DNA of 40,667 bases, taken from assembly GCA_016744755.1 (NCBI GenBank), contig JADGDT010000017.1:1-40667 (forward strand). Reading direction: 5' to 3'. The stretch comes from Ichthyobacteriaceae bacterium (lineage in GTDB: Bacteria > Bacteroidota > Bacteroidia > Flavobacteriales > JADGDT01). The notes below the pieces were generated by a model. It did not search any database. It worked only from the letters and a program-made list of their open reading frames with translations, and was not told where the DNA came from. Below are positions 6,247 through 16,356 of this stretch, piece by piece. The number at the start of each line of letters is the position of its first letter. Within the stretch, counting starts at the first letter, position 1. The translations under genes were made by a program, and so were the position numbers.

Positions 6247-7545
6247 CTAGTTAAACTTTGTAGATGAAAAAGCTCTTAATCCAGGGAAGTAAGCAGTTTC
6301 TGCTAATTCTTCTTCTATACGGATTAATTGATTGTATTTAGCCATACGATCAGAACGAGAAGCCGAACCTGTTTTAATCTGTCCACAGTTAAGTGCTACA
6401 GCTAAATCAGCAATTGTGTTGTCTTCTGTCTCTCCAGAACGGTGACTCATTACTGATGTATATCCTGCACGGTGAGCCATCTCAACAGCAGCAATAGTTT
6501 CAGATAAAGTACCAATTTGGTTAACTTTTATAAGGATAGAGTTAGCAGTATCTTTTTTGATACCTTCTTCTAACAATGCAACGTTAGTTACGAATAAATC
6601 GTCACCAACAATCTGAGTTTTGTGTCCAGAAAGTTCAGTATGCATTTTCCAACCATCCCAATCTTTCTCATCCATACCGTCTTCGATAGAAATGATAGGA
6701 TATTTATCTACTAATTCGTCAAGGAATTCAGCTTGCTCTTTTGAAGTACGCTTAACACCTTTTTCTCCTTCAAATAAAGTATAGTCATAAATACCATCTT
6801 TAAAGAATTCAGAAGCTGCTGCATCCATAGCAATCATAACTTCTGTTCCTGGCTTATATCCAGCCATTTCAACAGCTTTTAAAATGCTTTCAATAGCATC
6901 TTCAGTACCATCAAGAGTTGGAGCAAAACCACCTTCGTCACCTACTGCAGTACTAAGACCACGATCGTGAAGAAGTTTTTTAAGGTTATGGAAAATTTCA
7001 GTTCCCATACGTATAGCTGTAGAGAAATCAGGAGCACCAACTGGCATAATCATAAACTCTTGGAATGCGATAGGAGCATCAGAGTGAGATCCACCGTTGA
7101 TAATATTCATCATTGGTACAGGAAGTGTATTAGCACTTACTCCACCAACGTAACGATAAAGAGGCAAACCTGCTTCTTCTGCTGCTGCTTTAGCTACTGC
7201 CAAAGAAACACCTAAGATTGCATTCGCTCCTAATTTTGCTTTGTTGTGAGTTCCGTCTAGCTCTATCATGACTTTGTCAATCAGGTTTTGCTCAGATACT
7301 TCGAAACCAACTAATTCCTCAGCGATAATTTCATTAACATTCTTTACAGCAGTTAATACACCTTTTCCCATGTATAAATCACCACCATCACGAAGTTCAA
7401 CAGCTTCAGACTCTCCTGTTGATGCACCAGATGGTACAGCTGCACGTCCGAAAGCACCTAATTCAGTTTCTACATCTACTTCGATTGTAGGGTTTCCTCT
7501 TGAGTCAAGGATTTGTCTAGCATGAATACTTGAAATAACACTCAT
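6247..7545 (-). CDS. eno: Enolase (phosphopyruvate hydratase)
   Basis: Glycolytic enzyme converting 2-phosphoglycerate to phosphoenolpyruvate in the cytoplasm, Mg-dependent. The 432-residue product starts [20 protein letters not shown] and has the classic segments [42 protein letters not shown] and the signature [17 protein letters not shown] near the end. I chose ATG 7545: the frame can be opened upstream to about 7692, but that part overlaps carA and has no enolase similarity. It starts 4 bases after carA and must be co-transcribed with it. Two hairpins downstream end the unit. Full length for the family. Confidence 0.97.
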   Translation of the reverse strand: MSVISSIHARQILDSRGNPTIEVDVETELGAFGRAAVPSGASTGESEAVELRDGGDLYMGKGVLTAVKNVNEIIAEELVGFEVSEQNLIDKVMIELDGTHNKAKLGANAILGVSLAVAKAAAEEAGLPLYRYVGGVSANTLPVPMMNIINGGSHSDAPIAFQEFMIMPVGAPDFSTAIRMGTEIFHNLKKLLHDRGLSTAVGDEGGFAPTLDGTEDAIESILKAVEMAGYKPGTEVMIAMDAAASEFFKDGIYDYTLFEGEKGVKRTSKEQAEFLDELVDKYPIISIEDGMDEKDWDGWKMHTELSGHKTQIVGDDLFVTNVALLEEGIKKDTANSILIKVNQIGTLSETIAAVEMAHRAGYTSVMSHRSGETEDNTIADLAVALNCGQIKTGSASRSDRMAKYNQLIRIEEELAETAYFPGLRAFSSTKFN

Positions 7546-7549
7546 TTTT

Positions 7550-8659
7550 CTAATTTTTATGTTTACGTATATTTTCCACAAATTGGTCGAACAGGTAGGT
7601 TGAATCATGTGGCCCCGGAGCTGCCTCTGGGTGATATTGAACTGAGAAACAGTTCTTATCTTTGATTCTAATTCCTGCGACAGTGTTGTCATTTAAATGC
7701 AAATGGGTGATTTCGATATTTTCATTTTTATCGATGTCTTCACGGCTAACAACAAAACCATGATTTTGAGAAGTTATTTCTCCTTTTCCAGTAGATAAAT
7801 TCTTTACTGGATGGTTAATACCTCTATGCCCATTATGCATTTTATAAGTACTTACACCATTGGCCAAAGATATAATCTGATGTCCTAAGCAAATACCAAA
7901 TAATGGCAAATCTTTATCAAGAATAGCAGTTGCTAATTCTTGACTTTTAACTAATGGTTCTGGATCTCCAGGTCCATTAGAAAGGAAGTACCCATCGGGA
8001 TTCCATTCTGCCATTTCTTCTAAAGTTGTATTATAAGGGAATACCTTTAAATAACAATCTCTATATGCTAAATTTCTTAAAATATTTCTTTTTACGCCTA
8101 AATCTAAAACTGCAACTTTTATTGTAGAATTTTTATCTCCAAAGAAATAAGGTTCAGTAGTAGAAACTTTTGATGCTAAATCAAGACCTTCCATACTTGG
8201 TATAGAATCTATCTTAGCTTTAAGTTTGGTTAAATCTTCGCAATCGGTAGAAATAACGGCATTCATTGCTCCTTTTGAACGAATATGACGTACTAATGCA
8301 CGAGTATCAACATCAGAAATAGCAACCTTATTTTCATCATGAAAATAGGAAGTTATAGATCCATCGGCATCTACTCTAGAATAATCATCGCTGAAATTCT
8401 TACAAATCAAACCTGCTATTTTCATTCCATCAGATTCTACATCATCTTTATTGACTCCGTAGTTTCCAATGTGAGCATTTGTAGCTACCATAAGCTGTCC
8501 GAAATATGATGGGTCAGTAAATATTTCCTGATATCCCGTCATCCCAGTATTGAAACATATCTCACCTGTAGCTGTACCGTCAACGCCTATAGACTTACCG
8601 AAGAAAATTGTTCCATCTTCTAAAAGTAAAATTGCTTTTTTCCTTTCCTTTAGCTTCAT
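7550..8659 (-). CDS. carA: Carbamoyl-phosphate synthase small subunit (glutaminase)
   Basis: Hydrolyses glutamine and passes ammonia to the large subunit CarB for carbamoyl phosphate, feeding pyrimidine and arginine synthesis. The N-terminal CPSase domain covers about residues 8-140 ([28 protein letters not shown]). The class I glutamine amidotransferase domain follows with C257 in GICLGHQ and H343/E345 in QYHPEAAPG. Length is 369 residues, normal for the family. carB is not in the window, so the two subunits are unlinked here. The 200-base gap after rplQ holds a terminator and a hairpin, so carA-eno probably has its own promoter; a -7-like TATATTTG lies at 8792-8785 on the minus strand without a good -33 partner. 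Confidence 0.97.
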   Translation of the reverse strand: MKLKERKKAILLLEDGTIFFGKSIGVDGTATGEICFNTGMTGYQEIFTDPSYFGQLMVATNAHIGNYGVNKDDVESDGMKIAGLICKNFSDDYSRVDADGSITSYFHDENKVAISDVDTRALVRHIRSKGAMNAVISTDCEDLTKLKAKIDSIPSMEGLDLASKVSTTEPYFFGDKNSTIKVAVLDLGVKRNILRNLAYRDCYLKVFPYNTTLEEMAEWNPDGYFLSNGPGDPEPLVKSQELATAILDKDLPLFGICLGHQIISLANGVSTYKMHNGHRGINHPVKNLSTGKGEITSQNHGFVVSREDIDKNENIEITHLHLNDNTVAGIRIKDKNCFSVQYHPEAAPGPHDSTYLFDQFVENIRKHKN

Positions 8660-8747
8660 GATAATTCTTTGAAATAAATTCTTTTTAATCTAAAAGTTAT
8701 TTGAAGATATATGTACAAATACATATATACTAATAACTTATATACTA

Positions 8748-8777
8748 ATTCAGTAACTAGCATTTCAGTTACTGAAT
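8748..8777. other. Inverted repeat in the carA leader region
   Basis: ATTCAGTAAC (8748-8757) pairs with GTTACTGAAT (8768-8777), 10 bp, around a 10-base loop. It would sit at the very start of a carA transcript initiated from the -7-like box at 8785-8792. It could be a leader hairpin or an operator; there is no T-run. Confidence 0.5.
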
Positions 8778-8797
8778 ATTTTTGCAAATATAGTTAC

Positions 8798-8836
8798 AAA
8801 AAAAAGGATAACCTTGAATTAAGGGTATCCTTTTTT
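8798..8836 (-). terminator. Terminator of the ribosomal protein block after rplQ
   Basis: AAGGATA-CCTT pairs with AAGG-TATCCTT (8804-8815/8821-8832) with one A-G mismatch and loop GAATT. On the minus strand eight T follow (complement of A8798-8805). The A and T flanks make it effective in both directions. It is 24 bases past rplQ. Confidence 0.85.
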
Positions 8837-8859
8837 AAATATTATGTTACTAGAAAATA

Positions 8860-9339
8860 CTAGTCTTCATCATTGCTTTCAACTTCTGTAGTTGGCTCAT
8901 CTGTAGATGTAGCTTTCTTACGGCCACGTCTAGTAGATTTTGCTTTCTTATCGGCTTTAGCTCCTTTAGGGTTGTAGATCTCGTTGAAATCAACAAGTTC
9001 TATCATCACCATCTCGGCGTTGTCTCCTTGGCGATTACCTAGTTTAATTATACGAGTATAACCTCCTGGTCTATCACCAACTTTTGGAGCAACTTCGCGG
9101 AAAAGCTCAGTTACAGCATATTTATTTTTCAAATAAGAAAATACAATACGACGAGAGTGTGTAGTATCTTCTTTTGATTTTGTTACTAAAGGCTCAACAT
9201 ACTTTCTAAGCTCTTTAGCTTTAGCAGCTGTAGTAGTAATACGTTTGTGCTCAATAAGAGAACAAGCCATATTAGACAACATCGCCTTTCTGTGGGATGA
9301 AGTCCTGCCTAAATGATTAAATTTCTTTCCGTGTCTCAT
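8860..9339 (-). CDS. rplQ: 50S ribosomal protein L17
   Basis: Large-subunit protein near the exit tunnel. The 159-residue product begins [21 protein letters not shown], as in all L17. The core ends near residue 125 ([10 protein letters not shown]), after which there is a low-complexity tail of lysines, arginines and then acidic residues (TRRGRKK ... VESNDED), longer than the 117-127 residues of E. coli-type L17 but usual in Bacteroidota. Last gene of the alpha-operon part, 39 bases after rpoA, followed by a terminator. Confidence 0.97.
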   Translation of the reverse strand: MRHGKKFNHLGRTSSHRKAMLSNMACSLIEHKRITTTAAKAKELRKYVEPLVTKSKEDTTHSRRIVFSYLKNKYAVTELFREVAPKVGDRPGGYTRIIKLGNRQGDNAEMVMIELVDFNEIYNPKGAKADKKAKSTRRGRKKATSTDEPTTEVESNDED

Positions 9340-9378
9340 TTATCAAATGATATTTGCCGATTAATCGACAGTTTACGA

Positions 9379-10371
9379 CTATTCTTTTTCTAACTTATAC
9401 TTAGCTAAATCCATACCGAAGTTTAGACCTTTAACATTAACAAGCTCTTCAAGCTCAGTTAAAGACTTCTTACCGAAGTTTCTAAATTTCATTAAATCAG
9501 ATTTATTATAAGCAACTAATTCTCCTAAAGTATCAACTTCGGCAGCTTTCAAACAATTTAATGCTCTAACTGAAAGATCCATGTCAATCAACTTCGTTTT
9601 AAGAAGTTGACGCATATGTAATGACTCTTCATCATAATTTTCAGTTTTTGCAATTTCTTCAGCTTCCAATGTAATTCTTTCGTCAGAGAACAACATAAAG
9701 TGGTGAATCAAAATCTTAGCTGCTTCTGTTAAAGCATCTTTAGGAAGTATAGATCCATCAGTCTTAATGTCTAAAACTAATTTTTCGTAATCAGTTTTTT
9801 GCTCTACACGGAAGTTCTCAATAGAGTACTTCACGTTACGAATAGGAGTGAATACAGAATCAACAAATATAGTTCCTATAGCTGCAGAAGAACGTTTGTT
9901 CTCTTCAGCAGGTACATATCCGCGACCTTTTTCGATAGTGATTTCCATATCGAATTTCACTGACTTATCCATATTACAGATTACATGCTCTGGATTTAGA
10001 ACTTGGAATCCTGAAATAAATCTTTGGAAATCTCCAGCAACCATCTTATCCTGACCAGAAATTGAGATAGAAACATTTTCAGAATCTACATCTTCTATCT
10101 GTTGTTTAAAACGGATTTGTTTAAGGTTTAGAATGATTTCTGTTACATCTTCTACTACACCTTTAATTGTAGAGAATTCGTGATCTACTCCTTCTATTTT
10201 TACAGAAGCAATAGCATATCCTTCCAGAGAAGAAAGAAGAACTCTTCTTAATGCATTACCTACTGTTAGACCGAAACCAGGTTCTAAAGGACGGAATTCA
10301 AACTGTCCTTCAAATTCACTTGATTCGTTCAAAATCACCTTGTCAGGCTTTTGGAAATTCAAAATTGCCAT
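9379..10371 (-). CDS. rpoA: DNA-directed RNA polymerase subunit alpha
   Basis: Assembles the polymerase core and contacts promoter DNA and activators. It has 330 residues. The N-terminal domain carries [20 protein letters not shown] (around 34-53), the dimerisation helix. The C-terminal domain carries [20 protein letters not shown] and [12 protein letters not shown] (about 255-320), the helix-hairpin-helix UP-element binder. It lies between rpsD and rplQ, as in most bacteria, so its level is tied to ribosomal protein output. Confidence 0.98.
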   Translation of the reverse strand: MAILNFQKPDKVILNESSEFEGQFEFRPLEPGFGLTVGNALRRVLLSSLEGYAIASVKIEGVDHEFSTIKGVVEDVTEIILNLKQIRFKQQIEDVDSENVSISISGQDKMVAGDFQRFISGFQVLNPEHVICNMDKSVKFDMEITIEKGRGYVPAEENKRSSAAIGTIFVDSVFTPIRNVKYSIENFRVEQKTDYEKLVLDIKTDGSILPKDALTEAAKILIHHFMLFSDERITLEAEEIAKTENYDEESLHMRQLLKTKLIDMDLSVRALNCLKAAEVDTLGELVAYNKSDLMKFRNFGKKSLTELEELVNVKGLNFGMDLAKYKLEKE

Positions 10372-10403
10372 AAGTATAAATTAATTTAGTCTGAAAGTTA
10401 CAA

Positions 10404-11009
10404 TTACTTAGAATACAATTCTACGATTAAGTGTTCTGAGATATTCTCAGGAATTTGAGTTCTTTCTGGTACAGAAACGTATCTACCTGATTTTGTTTCA
10501 GAATTAAAAGTCATCCACTCGTAAGAATCTTGTCTGTTTGCAATAGAAGCATCAACTACTTCTAAAGATTTAGACTTTTCTCTAACTGCAACTTCATCAC
10601 CAGCTTTAAGACTGAAAGATGGTATATTAACTAGCTCCCCATTCACAGTAATGTGACGGTGAGAAACTAATTGACGTGCTGCACTACGACTTGGAGCAAT
10701 ACCTAAACGGTAAACTACATTATCTAAACGAGACTCACAAAGTTGAAGTAAAACCTCTCCGGTAATACCTTTACTTGCAGATGCCTTTTTAAATAAGTTA
10801 GAGAATTGACGCTCTAAAATACCGTAAGTATATTTTGCTTTTTGTTTTTCAGCAAGCTGAATAGCATATTCAGATTTCTTTCCACGACGTCTTGTGTTAC
10901 CATGTTGTCCTGGAGGATAGTTTCTTTTTTCGAAAGACTTATCGTCACCGAAAATTGCTTCTCCGAATTTACGGGCAATTTTCGTCTTTGGACCTCTATA
11001 TCTAGCCAT
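10404..11009 (-). CDS. rpsD: 30S ribosomal protein S4
   Basis: Primary 16S rRNA binder that nucleates small-subunit assembly, 201 residues. It starts [17 protein letters not shown]; the S4 RNA-binding domain is around 93-155 ([31 protein letters not shown]). The N-terminal region has no zinc cysteines, so this is the zinc-free form. In other bacteria S4 represses the alpha operon by binding its leader; no such leader was recognised here. 28 bases after rpsK, 32 before rpoA. Confidence 0.98.
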   Translation of the reverse strand: MARYRGPKTKIARKFGEAIFGDDKSFEKRNYPPGQHGNTRRRGKKSEYAIQLAEKQKAKYTYGILERQFSNLFKKASASKGITGEVLLQLCESRLDNVVYRLGIAPSRSAARQLVSHRHITVNGELVNIPSFSLKAGDEVAVREKSKSLEVVDASIANRQDSYEWMTFNSETKSGRYVSVPERTQIPENISEHLIVELYSK

Positions 11010-11037
11010 TTCTTTTTCTTTTAAAAATTCCTAAAAA

Positions 11038-11427
11038 TTATACTCTTCTACGTTTTGGAGGACGACAACCGTTATGAGGTAATGGAGTAACATCAACGAT
11101 CTCCATAACTTCAACACCATTGTTGTGTAATGTACGGATAGCAGACTCACGTCCGTTACCTGGTCCCTTAACGTAAACTTTTACTTTTCTCAAACCTGCT
11201 TCATGTGCAACTTTTGCACAATCTTCAGCTGCAGTTTGAGCTGCATAAGGAGTATTCTTCTTAGAACCTCTAAAACCCATCTTACCAGCAGACGACCAAG
11301 AAATAACTTGACCATTCTTGTTAGTTAAAGAAATAATGATATTGTTGAATGAAGAACTGATATGTGCTTCACCAACAGCCTCAACTTTAACTTTACGTTT
11401 CTTAACGCTTTTACTAGACTTCGCCAT
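11038..11427 (-). CDS. rpsK: 30S ribosomal protein S11
   Basis: Platform protein of the small subunit that touches the mRNA exit region, 129 residues. Family marks are [28 protein letters not shown] (given here in part: [22 protein letters not shown]) and the C-terminal [25 protein letters not shown]. Eight bases after rpsM. Confidence 0.98.
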   Translation of the reverse strand: MAKSSKSVKKRKVKVEAVGEAHISSSFNNIIISLTNKNGQVISWSSAGKMGFRGSKKNTPYAAQTAAEDCAKVAHEAGLRKVKVYVKGPGNGRESAIRTLHNNGVEVMEIVDVTPLPHNGCRPPKRRRV

Positions 11428-11435
11428 AGCTAATA

Positions 11436-11813
11436 TTATTTAGTTGCTTTCTTTTTGTTAGCAACAGTTTTTCTCTTACCTTTTCGAGTTCTAGAATTAT
11501 TCTTAGTGTGCTGCCCTCTCAACGGAAGTCCGTTTCTGTGACGAATACCTCTATAACATCCGATATCCATCAGACGTTTGATATTCAATTGCACCTCAGA
11601 TCTTAATTCTCCTTCGACTTTAAATTCTGTCTGGATCAATGTACGAATCTTTGACAATTCGTCATCTGACCATTCCTGAACTTTAGTATCTTCGCTGATT
11701 TCAGCAGCTGCTAAGATACTTTTCGCGTTACTTAAACCTATCCCGTAGATATAAGTAAGACCTATTACACCTCGTTTATGTTTAGGTAAATCTACCCCTG
11801 CAATACGTGCCAT
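11436..11813 (-). CDS. rpsM: 30S ribosomal protein S13
   Basis: Head protein that forms bridges to L5/L31 and contacts the P-site tRNA with its basic tail. It has 125 residues, beginning [19 protein letters not shown], with the helix-two-turn-helix region and [19 protein letters not shown] near residue 90, then a lysine-rich tail ([15 protein letters not shown]). 23 bases after rpmJ. Confidence 0.98.
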   Translation of the reverse strand: MARIAGVDLPKHKRGVIGLTYIYGIGLSNAKSILAAAEISEDTKVQEWSDDELSKIRTLIQTEFKVEGELRSEVQLNIKRLMDIGCYRGIRHRNGLPLRGQHTKNNSRTRKGKRKTVANKKKATK

Positions 11814-11836
11814 AGACTATTTGTTTCTAAATTAAA

Positions 11837-11953
11837 TTATCCTTGACGTTGTTTAAAACGAGGATTCTTTTTGTTAATAACATACAAACGTCCTTTTCTG
11901 CGAACTATTTTACATTCAGGACTTCTCTTTTTTACTGACGCTCTAACTTTCAT
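11837..11953 (-). CDS. rpmJ: 50S ribosomal protein L36, zinc-free form
   Basis: Very small large-subunit protein, 38 residues, too short for usual ORF cut-offs. It reads [20 protein letters not shown], then [18 protein letters not shown]. Compared with the common zinc-ribbon form, only the cysteine at 14 remains; the other two cysteines and the histidine are replaced, so it should not bind zinc. It sits between infA and rpsM, the usual position. Confidence 0.95.
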   Translation of the reverse strand: MKVRASVKKRSPECKIVRRKGRLYVINKKNPRFKQRQG

Positions 11954-11975
11954 CTTTTTATTCTAAAATATTCTT

Positions 11976-12191
11976 TTAGTATCTATAAGTTATTCTCGCT
12001 TTAGACAAATCATAAGGAGACATCTCTAACTTCACTTTATCACCTGGAAGTAATTTAATATAATGCATACGCATTTTTCCAGATATATGAGCAGTCACAA
12101 CGTGACCGTTCTGAAGTTCTACACGAAACATTGCATTTGACAATGCTTCTATAATTGTACCATCTTGCTCTATTGCTGCTTGTTTAGCCAT
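11976..12191 (-). CDS. infA: Translation initiation factor IF-1
   Basis: Binds the A site of the 30S subunit during initiation. It has 71 residues forming a single S1/OB fold: [58 protein letters not shown]. Located between secY and rpmJ. Confidence 0.97.
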   Translation of the reverse strand: MAKQAAIEQDGTIIEALSNAMFRVELQNGHVVTAHISGKMRMHYIKLLPGDKVKLEMSPYDLSKARITYRY

Positions 12192-12203
12192 ATCTAATAT
12201 AAT

Positions 12204-13553
12204 TTAAGCAATTTCAGCTTTACCTCTAAGCTTACCACTCTTCATTAATCCATCGTAATGACGGTTCAATAAATGAGAGTTTACTTGTTGAAGCGTATCT
12301 AAAACTACTCCTACCATAATTAATAATGACGTTCCACCAAAGAACAAAGCGAACGATTGGTTAACTCCTACTACATAAGCTAATGCAGGTAATACAGCAA
12401 TTAAAGCTAAAAACAAAGATCCTGGAAAAGTGATACGAGACATAATTGTATCGAGGAACTCTGCTGTATCTTTACCAGGCTTAATACCTGGAACAAAACC
12501 ACCGTTTCTCTTGATGTCATCAGCCATTTGATTAGTCGGAACAGTGATTGCTGTATAAAAATAAGTAAACAGTACGATTAATAAACCGAATACAAGGTTG
12601 TACCATAATCCATGAATATCAGAAAAGATTGCAACCATTCCCTGCATTGAATCACTTTGTACTAGACCAAATAAGCTTACCGGAATAAACATTATAGCCT
12701 GTGCAAAGATTATAGGCATAACCCCAGCCGCGTTTACTTTTAAAGGAATGTATTGTCTTGCACCAACAGCACCCCCCATATTATATTGTGATGAACCTGC
12801 TACCGATCTTCTAGCATATTGAACCGGTATTCTTCTAGTTCCCTGTACTAATAATATGGATACCAAAATTACTAACATCCAAGCAATAGCCTCAATAAGA
12901 AGGATTACTAATCCGCCTCCTGCAGCTTCAACCTTTGCAACAAATTCCTGAGCAATAGATTGTGGAAAACGAGCCATAATACCAACCATAATTATTAGTG
13001 ATATACCGTTCCCAATTCCCTTATCTGTAATTCTTTCACCTAACCACATTGTAAACACGGTTCCAGCTACTAAAATTATAATTCCTGAGAACCAAAACAA
13101 TGCGTCATTCAACAAAAATGCTTGTGGCGGAAGTTGTGCTTTCAAGTTAGTTATATAACCTGGTGCTTGTACTAAAGTAATTCCGATGGTCAACCATCTA
13201 GTAATTTGGTTGATTTTCTTTGTCCCACTTTCTCCTTCTTTTTGAAGTTTAGCTAAATAAGGAACAGCCATTCCCATTAACTGTACAACAATAGATGCAG
13301 ATATGTAAGGCATAATACCTAGGGCTAGAATAGATGCATTTGCAAATGCTCCGCCTGTAAAGGCATTAAGTAATCCTAATAAACCATCAGCAGTTTGATC
13401 GTGAAGAGCAGTAAGCTCATTAGGATCAATTCCTGGTAATGGAATAAAAGAACCAAAGCGATACACCATAAGGAATCCTAATGTAATTAGGATCCTTTGG
13501 CGTAATTCTTCAATCTTCCAGATATTTTTCAGAGTTTCAATCAAGTTCTTCAT
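12204..13553 (-). CDS. secY: Preprotein translocase subunit SecY
   Basis: Channel subunit of the Sec translocon in the inner membrane, 449 residues with about ten membrane segments starting near residue 20. Recognisable parts are FRFGSFIPLPGIDP (loop before the plug), NAFTGGAF, the cytoplasmic RRIPVQYARR around 240, and NQMADDIKRNGGFVPGIKPG. All exported proteins of this window (the GWxTD lipoprotein, the PorP and adhesin) would need it. Between rplO and infA, 10 bases after rplO. Confidence 0.98.
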   Translation of the reverse strand: MKNLIETLKNIWKIEELRQRILITLGFLMVYRFGSFIPLPGIDPNELTALHDQTADGLLGLLNAFTGGAFANASILALGIMPYISASIVVQLMGMAVPYLAKLQKEGESGTKKINQITRWLTIGITLVQAPGYITNLKAQLPPQAFLLNDALFWFSGIIILVAGTVFTMWLGERITDKGIGNGISLIIMVGIMARFPQSIAQEFVAKVEAAGGGLVILLIEAIAWMLVILVSILLVQGTRRIPVQYARRSVAGSSQYNMGGAVGARQYIPLKVNAAGVMPIIFAQAIMFIPVSLFGLVQSDSMQGMVAIFSDIHGLWYNLVFGLLIVLFTYFYTAITVPTNQMADDIKRNGGFVPGIKPGKDTAEFLDTIMSRITFPGSLFLALIAVLPALAYVVGVNQSFALFFGGTSLLIMVGVVLDTLQQVNSHLLNRHYDGLMKSGKLRGKAEIA

Positions 13554-13563
13554 TTATCTTGGC

Positions 13564-14013
13564 TTATAGAGTAGTTACTGCTCCACCTAAAGCTTCAATA
13601 GCTTCTTTAGCTGTAGCTGTAAATTTATGAACAGTTATATTTAGTTTCGATTTTAATTCACCACGACCTAGTATTTTTACCATATCGTTTTTACCAATAA
13701 CACCTGCATTAATTAAAATATCAACTGTTACTGTATCAGTGATTTTCTTATTATCAACTAAAGTTTGTAAAGTATCAAGGTTGATTCCTTGGTATTCTTT
13801 ACGGTTGATATTTTTGAAACCAAATTTAGGAACTCTTCTCTGAAGTGGCATTTGACCACCTTCAAATCCAATCTTACGTGAGTAACCTGAACGAGATTTA
13901 GCTCCCTTATGACCTCTTGTAGAGGTTCCACCATATCCTGAACCTTGTCCGCGACCAATACGCTTTCTAGATTTCACAGAACCTTCGGCAGGTTTTAAGC
14001 TATTTAAATTCAT
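13564..14013 (-). CDS. rplO: 50S ribosomal protein L15
   Basis: Late-assembly large-subunit protein, 149 residues. The glycine/arginine-rich start (LKPAEGSVKSRKRIGRGQGS, then GYGGTSTRGHKGAKSRSG) and the C-terminal domain ending KEAIEALGGAVTTL are typical. 5 bases after rpmD. Confidence 0.97.
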   Translation of the reverse strand: MNLNSLKPAEGSVKSRKRIGRGQGSGYGGTSTRGHKGAKSRSGYSRKIGFEGGQMPLQRRVPKFGFKNINRKEYQGINLDTLQTLVDNKKITDTVTVDILINAGVIGKNDMVKILGRGELKSKLNITVHKFTATAKEAIEALGGAVTTL

Positions 14014-14018
14014 AATTA

Positions 14019-14198
14019 TTAAATTTCCTCTACCGAGATTAAATGTTCAACTGTTTTTATCATTCCCATGATAGATGGTGTGCCTTCATGCTCAACTACT
14101 TGACCAATTCTTCGCAAACCTAAAGCCTCTAGGGTTTTCTTTTGATTACCCGGACGACGTATTTTACTACGTACTTGTGTGATTTTTACTTTTGCCAT
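14019..14198 (-). CDS. rpmD: 50S ribosomal protein L30
   Basis: A 59-residue protein that reads MAKVKITQVRSKIRRPGNQK, then KTLEALGLRRIGQVVEHEGT and PSIMGMIKTVEHLISVEEI. The KITQVRSKI and LGLRRIGQ parts identify L30. Stop is TAA at 14021-14019. It fits exactly between rpsE (11 bases before) and rplO (5 bases after). It is just below the usual ORF length cut-off. Confidence 0.95.
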   Translation of the reverse strand: MAKVKITQVRSKIRRPGNQKKTLEALGLRRIGQVVEHEGTPSIMGMIKTVEHLISVEEI

Positions 14199-14209
14199 AA
14201 TAATCAGAA

Positions 14210-14734
14210 TTAACCTTTAAATACTTTAGACAAAGATATACCTCTTTGTTTAGCTACCGTATGAGCACTTCTTAAATTTAACAAAGCATCCATTGTTCCT
14301 TTCACAACATTGTGAGGGTTATTAGATCCTTTATTTTTAGAAAGTACATCTTTTACACCTACAGTCTCAAGTACTGCACGTACAGCTCCACCAGCAATAA
14401 CTCCGGTACCATGTGATGCAGGACGTATGAAAACGTATGCTCCACCATATTTACCATATTGCTCATGAGGTAAAGTTCCATCAAGGATAGGAATACGAAC
14501 TAAATTTTTCTTAGCCTCTTCCACACCTTTAGAAATTGCTTCAGCAACTTCTTTAGATTTACCTAAACCGTATCCAACAACTCCGTTTTCGTCTCCTACA
14601 AGTACAATTGCAGAGAAACCAAAGTTTCTACCACCTTTTGTTACTTTAGTAACACGTTGAATACTAACCAAACGATCTTTTAAATCTAAACCACTTGGCT
14701 TTACTCTTTCTACGTTTTTATATTCTTCAAACAT
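14210..14734 (-). CDS. rpsE: 30S ribosomal protein S5
   Basis: Small-subunit protein at the mRNA entry, important for accuracy. It has 174 residues with the double-stranded RNA-binding fold first ([35 protein letters not shown]) and the second domain [20 protein letters not shown]. 6 bases after rplR. Confidence 0.98.
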   Translation of the reverse strand: MFEEYKNVERVKPSGLDLKDRLVSIQRVTKVTKGGRNFGFSAIVLVGDENGVVGYGLGKSKEVAEAISKGVEEAKKNLVRIPILDGTLPHEQYGKYGGAYVFIRPASHGTGVIAGGAVRAVLETVGVKDVLSKNKGSNNPHNVVKGTMDALLNLRSAHTVAKQRGISLSKVFKG

Positions 14735-14740
14735 AATTTC

Positions 14741-15091
14741 TTAGAATTTAAGACCGCCTTCTCTGGCGCCTTCCGCCAATGATTTAACTCTTCCGTGATA
14801 TAAATAACCTCCTCTATCGAAAACTACTGCATCATAACCAGCTGCAAGAGCCTTTTCTGCAATAGATTTTCCAACTAAGTTGGCTTGCTCAATTTTAGAA
14901 CCTTTAACTTCCCCTAACATTTTAGTTGAAGTAGCTACTAAAGTAACACCTTTTACATCATCTACCAACTGTGCGTAGATCTCTTTGTTACTTCTGAAAA
15001 CTGACAAGCGAGGACGAGATACTGTACCCGAAATCTTGTTACGTACTCTATATCTTAGAGTCTGTCTTCTATTTTCTTTTGTGATTGCCAT
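14741..15091 (-). CDS. rplR: 50S ribosomal protein L18
   Basis: Binds 5S rRNA in the central protuberance together with L5. It has 116 residues. Typical parts are [38 protein letters not shown] and the C-terminal [24 protein letters not shown] (in part). 12 bases after rplF. Confidence 0.97.
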   Translation of the reverse strand: MAITKENRRQTLRYRVRNKISGTVSRPRLSVFRSNKEIYAQLVDDVKGVTLVATSTKMLGEVKGSKIEQANLVGKSIAEKALAAGYDAVVFDRGGYLYHGRVKSLAEGAREGGLKF

Positions 15092-15103
15092 AACTAAACT
15101 AAA

Positions 15104-15646
15104 TTATGCAGTTTTACCAGCTTTTCTTCTAATTTCTTCTCCAACAAATCTAACTCCTTTACCTTTATATGGCTCAGGTCTACGGAAACCTCTAATCTTT
15201 GCTGCAACAGCACCTAAAAGTTGTTTATCAATAGATGATAATTTGATTATTGGATTTTTTCCTTTTGCTGTATCAGCTTCTACTTTAACTTCGGCAGGAA
15301 GTTGAAGTACAATATTATGAGAAAAACCTAAAGATAAATCTAACTTTTGACCTTGAGATATAGCTCTATAACCAACACCTACAAGTTCTAAAGAAGTAGT
15401 ATACCCTTCAGTAACACCTTGAACCATATTTGATACAAGTGCTCTATAAAGGCCATGCTTAGATCTTAAGTCTTTTTTATCAGAAAAACGTTCAAAAGTA
15501 ACTTGATCTCCATCGATTTTAATCTCGATATCAGAATACTCTTGACTTAATTCTCCTAACTTCCCTTTTACTGTAACAACGCCGTCTTTTAAATCAACTG
15601 TTACTCCTGCTGGAATAACTACTGGATTTTTTCCTATTCTAGACAT
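15104..15646 (-). CDS. rplF: 50S ribosomal protein L6
   Basis: Large-subunit protein near the factor-binding site, 180 residues made of two similar domains. It begins MSRIGKNPVVIPAGV, and the signature PEPYKGKGVRFVGEEIRRKA is near the end. 18 bases after rpsH. Confidence 0.98.
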   Translation of the reverse strand: MSRIGKNPVVIPAGVTVDLKDGVVTVKGKLGELSQEYSDIEIKIDGDQVTFERFSDKKDLRSKHGLYRALVSNMVQGVTEGYTTSLELVGVGYRAISQGQKLDLSLGFSHNIVLQLPAEVKVEADTAKGKNPIIKLSSIDKQLLGAVAAKIRGFRRPEPYKGKGVRFVGEEIRRKAGKTA

Positions 15647-15664
15647 TTCTTTCGAATCTTAATA

Positions 15665-16066
15665 TTAATAAACGAAACACAATACCTCTCCTCCGATGTT
15701 GTTTTGACGAGCTTTCTTGTTCGTCATAACTCCTTGTGAAGTAGAAACAATTGCAATACCAAGACCATTCATTACTCTAGGCATATCTTTTGCACTTGAG
15801 TAATTTCTAAGTCCAGGAGTAGAAATTCTCTCTAACTTCTTAATCGCAGAAATTTTGGTAAGTTTATCGTATTTTAACGCAATTTTGATTGACGCTTGTG
15901 GCGTTCCTTCATCATCAAATTTGTAGTTTAAGATATAACCTTGGTCCATAAGGATTTTAGTCATTTCTTTCTTCATATTTGAAGCTGGAATCTCCACAAC
16001 GCGATGTCCTGCCATAATGGCATTACGTACGCGTGTCAAATAATCTGCTATTGGATCTGTAACCAT
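15665..16066 (-). CDS. rpsH: 30S ribosomal protein S8
   Basis: Binds the central domain of 16S rRNA, 133 residues. It starts MVTDPIADYLTRVRNAIMAG; the C-terminal signature is GIAIVSTSQGVMTNKKARQ and ends GGEVLCFVY. In enterobacteria S8 represses the spc operon at the rplE leader; here rplE and its neighbours are 1 base apart, leaving no room for a separate leader. Confidence 0.98.
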   Translation of the reverse strand: MVTDPIADYLTRVRNAIMAGHRVVEIPASNMKKEMTKILMDQGYILNYKFDDEGTPQASIKIALKYDKLTKISAIKKLERISTPGLRNYSSAKDMPRVMNGLGIAIVSTSQGVMTNKKARQNNIGGEVLCFVY

Positions 16067-16085
16067 CTTTGCTTAATTTTCTTTT

Positions 16086-16355
16086 TTACCAACTTGCTTT
16101 CTTTACACCTGGGATCAACCCTTCGTTAGCCATTTCACGGAATGTAACACGTGAAAGACCAAACTGACGCATATATCCTTTTGGACGACCAGTTAATTTA
16201 CAACGATTGTGCAAACGTACTGGAGATGCATTTCTAGGAAGTTTTTGTAACCCTTCGTAATCTCCTGCTTTAATTAAAGCAGCTCTTTTCTCAGCGTAGG
16301 TATCAACAGTTTTCTGTCTTTTAACCTCACGCGCTTTCATTGATTCTTTAGCCAT
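16086..16355 (-). CDS. rpsN: 30S ribosomal protein S14, long zinc-free form
   Basis: Head protein of the small subunit, 89 residues, [17 protein letters not shown] through to [11 protein letters not shown] single cysteine in the [17 protein letters not shown] region means no zinc ribbon, so this is the long C-minus type. It follows rplE by 1 base, suggesting translational coupling. Confidence 0.97.
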   Translation of the reverse strand: MAKESMKAREVKRQKTVDTYAEKRAALIKAGDYEGLQKLPRNASPVRLHNRCKLTGRPKGYMRQFGLSRVTFREMANEGLIPGVKKASW

Positions 16356-16356
16356 C

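Noticed and set aside
7546-7692. Longer N-terminus for enolase
   Set aside because: The extension overlaps carA in another frame and has no enolase similarity; [17 protein letters not shown] is the family start at 7545.
13758-13958. 66-codon frame inside rplO
   Set aside because: Frame-shifted shadow of the L15 gene.
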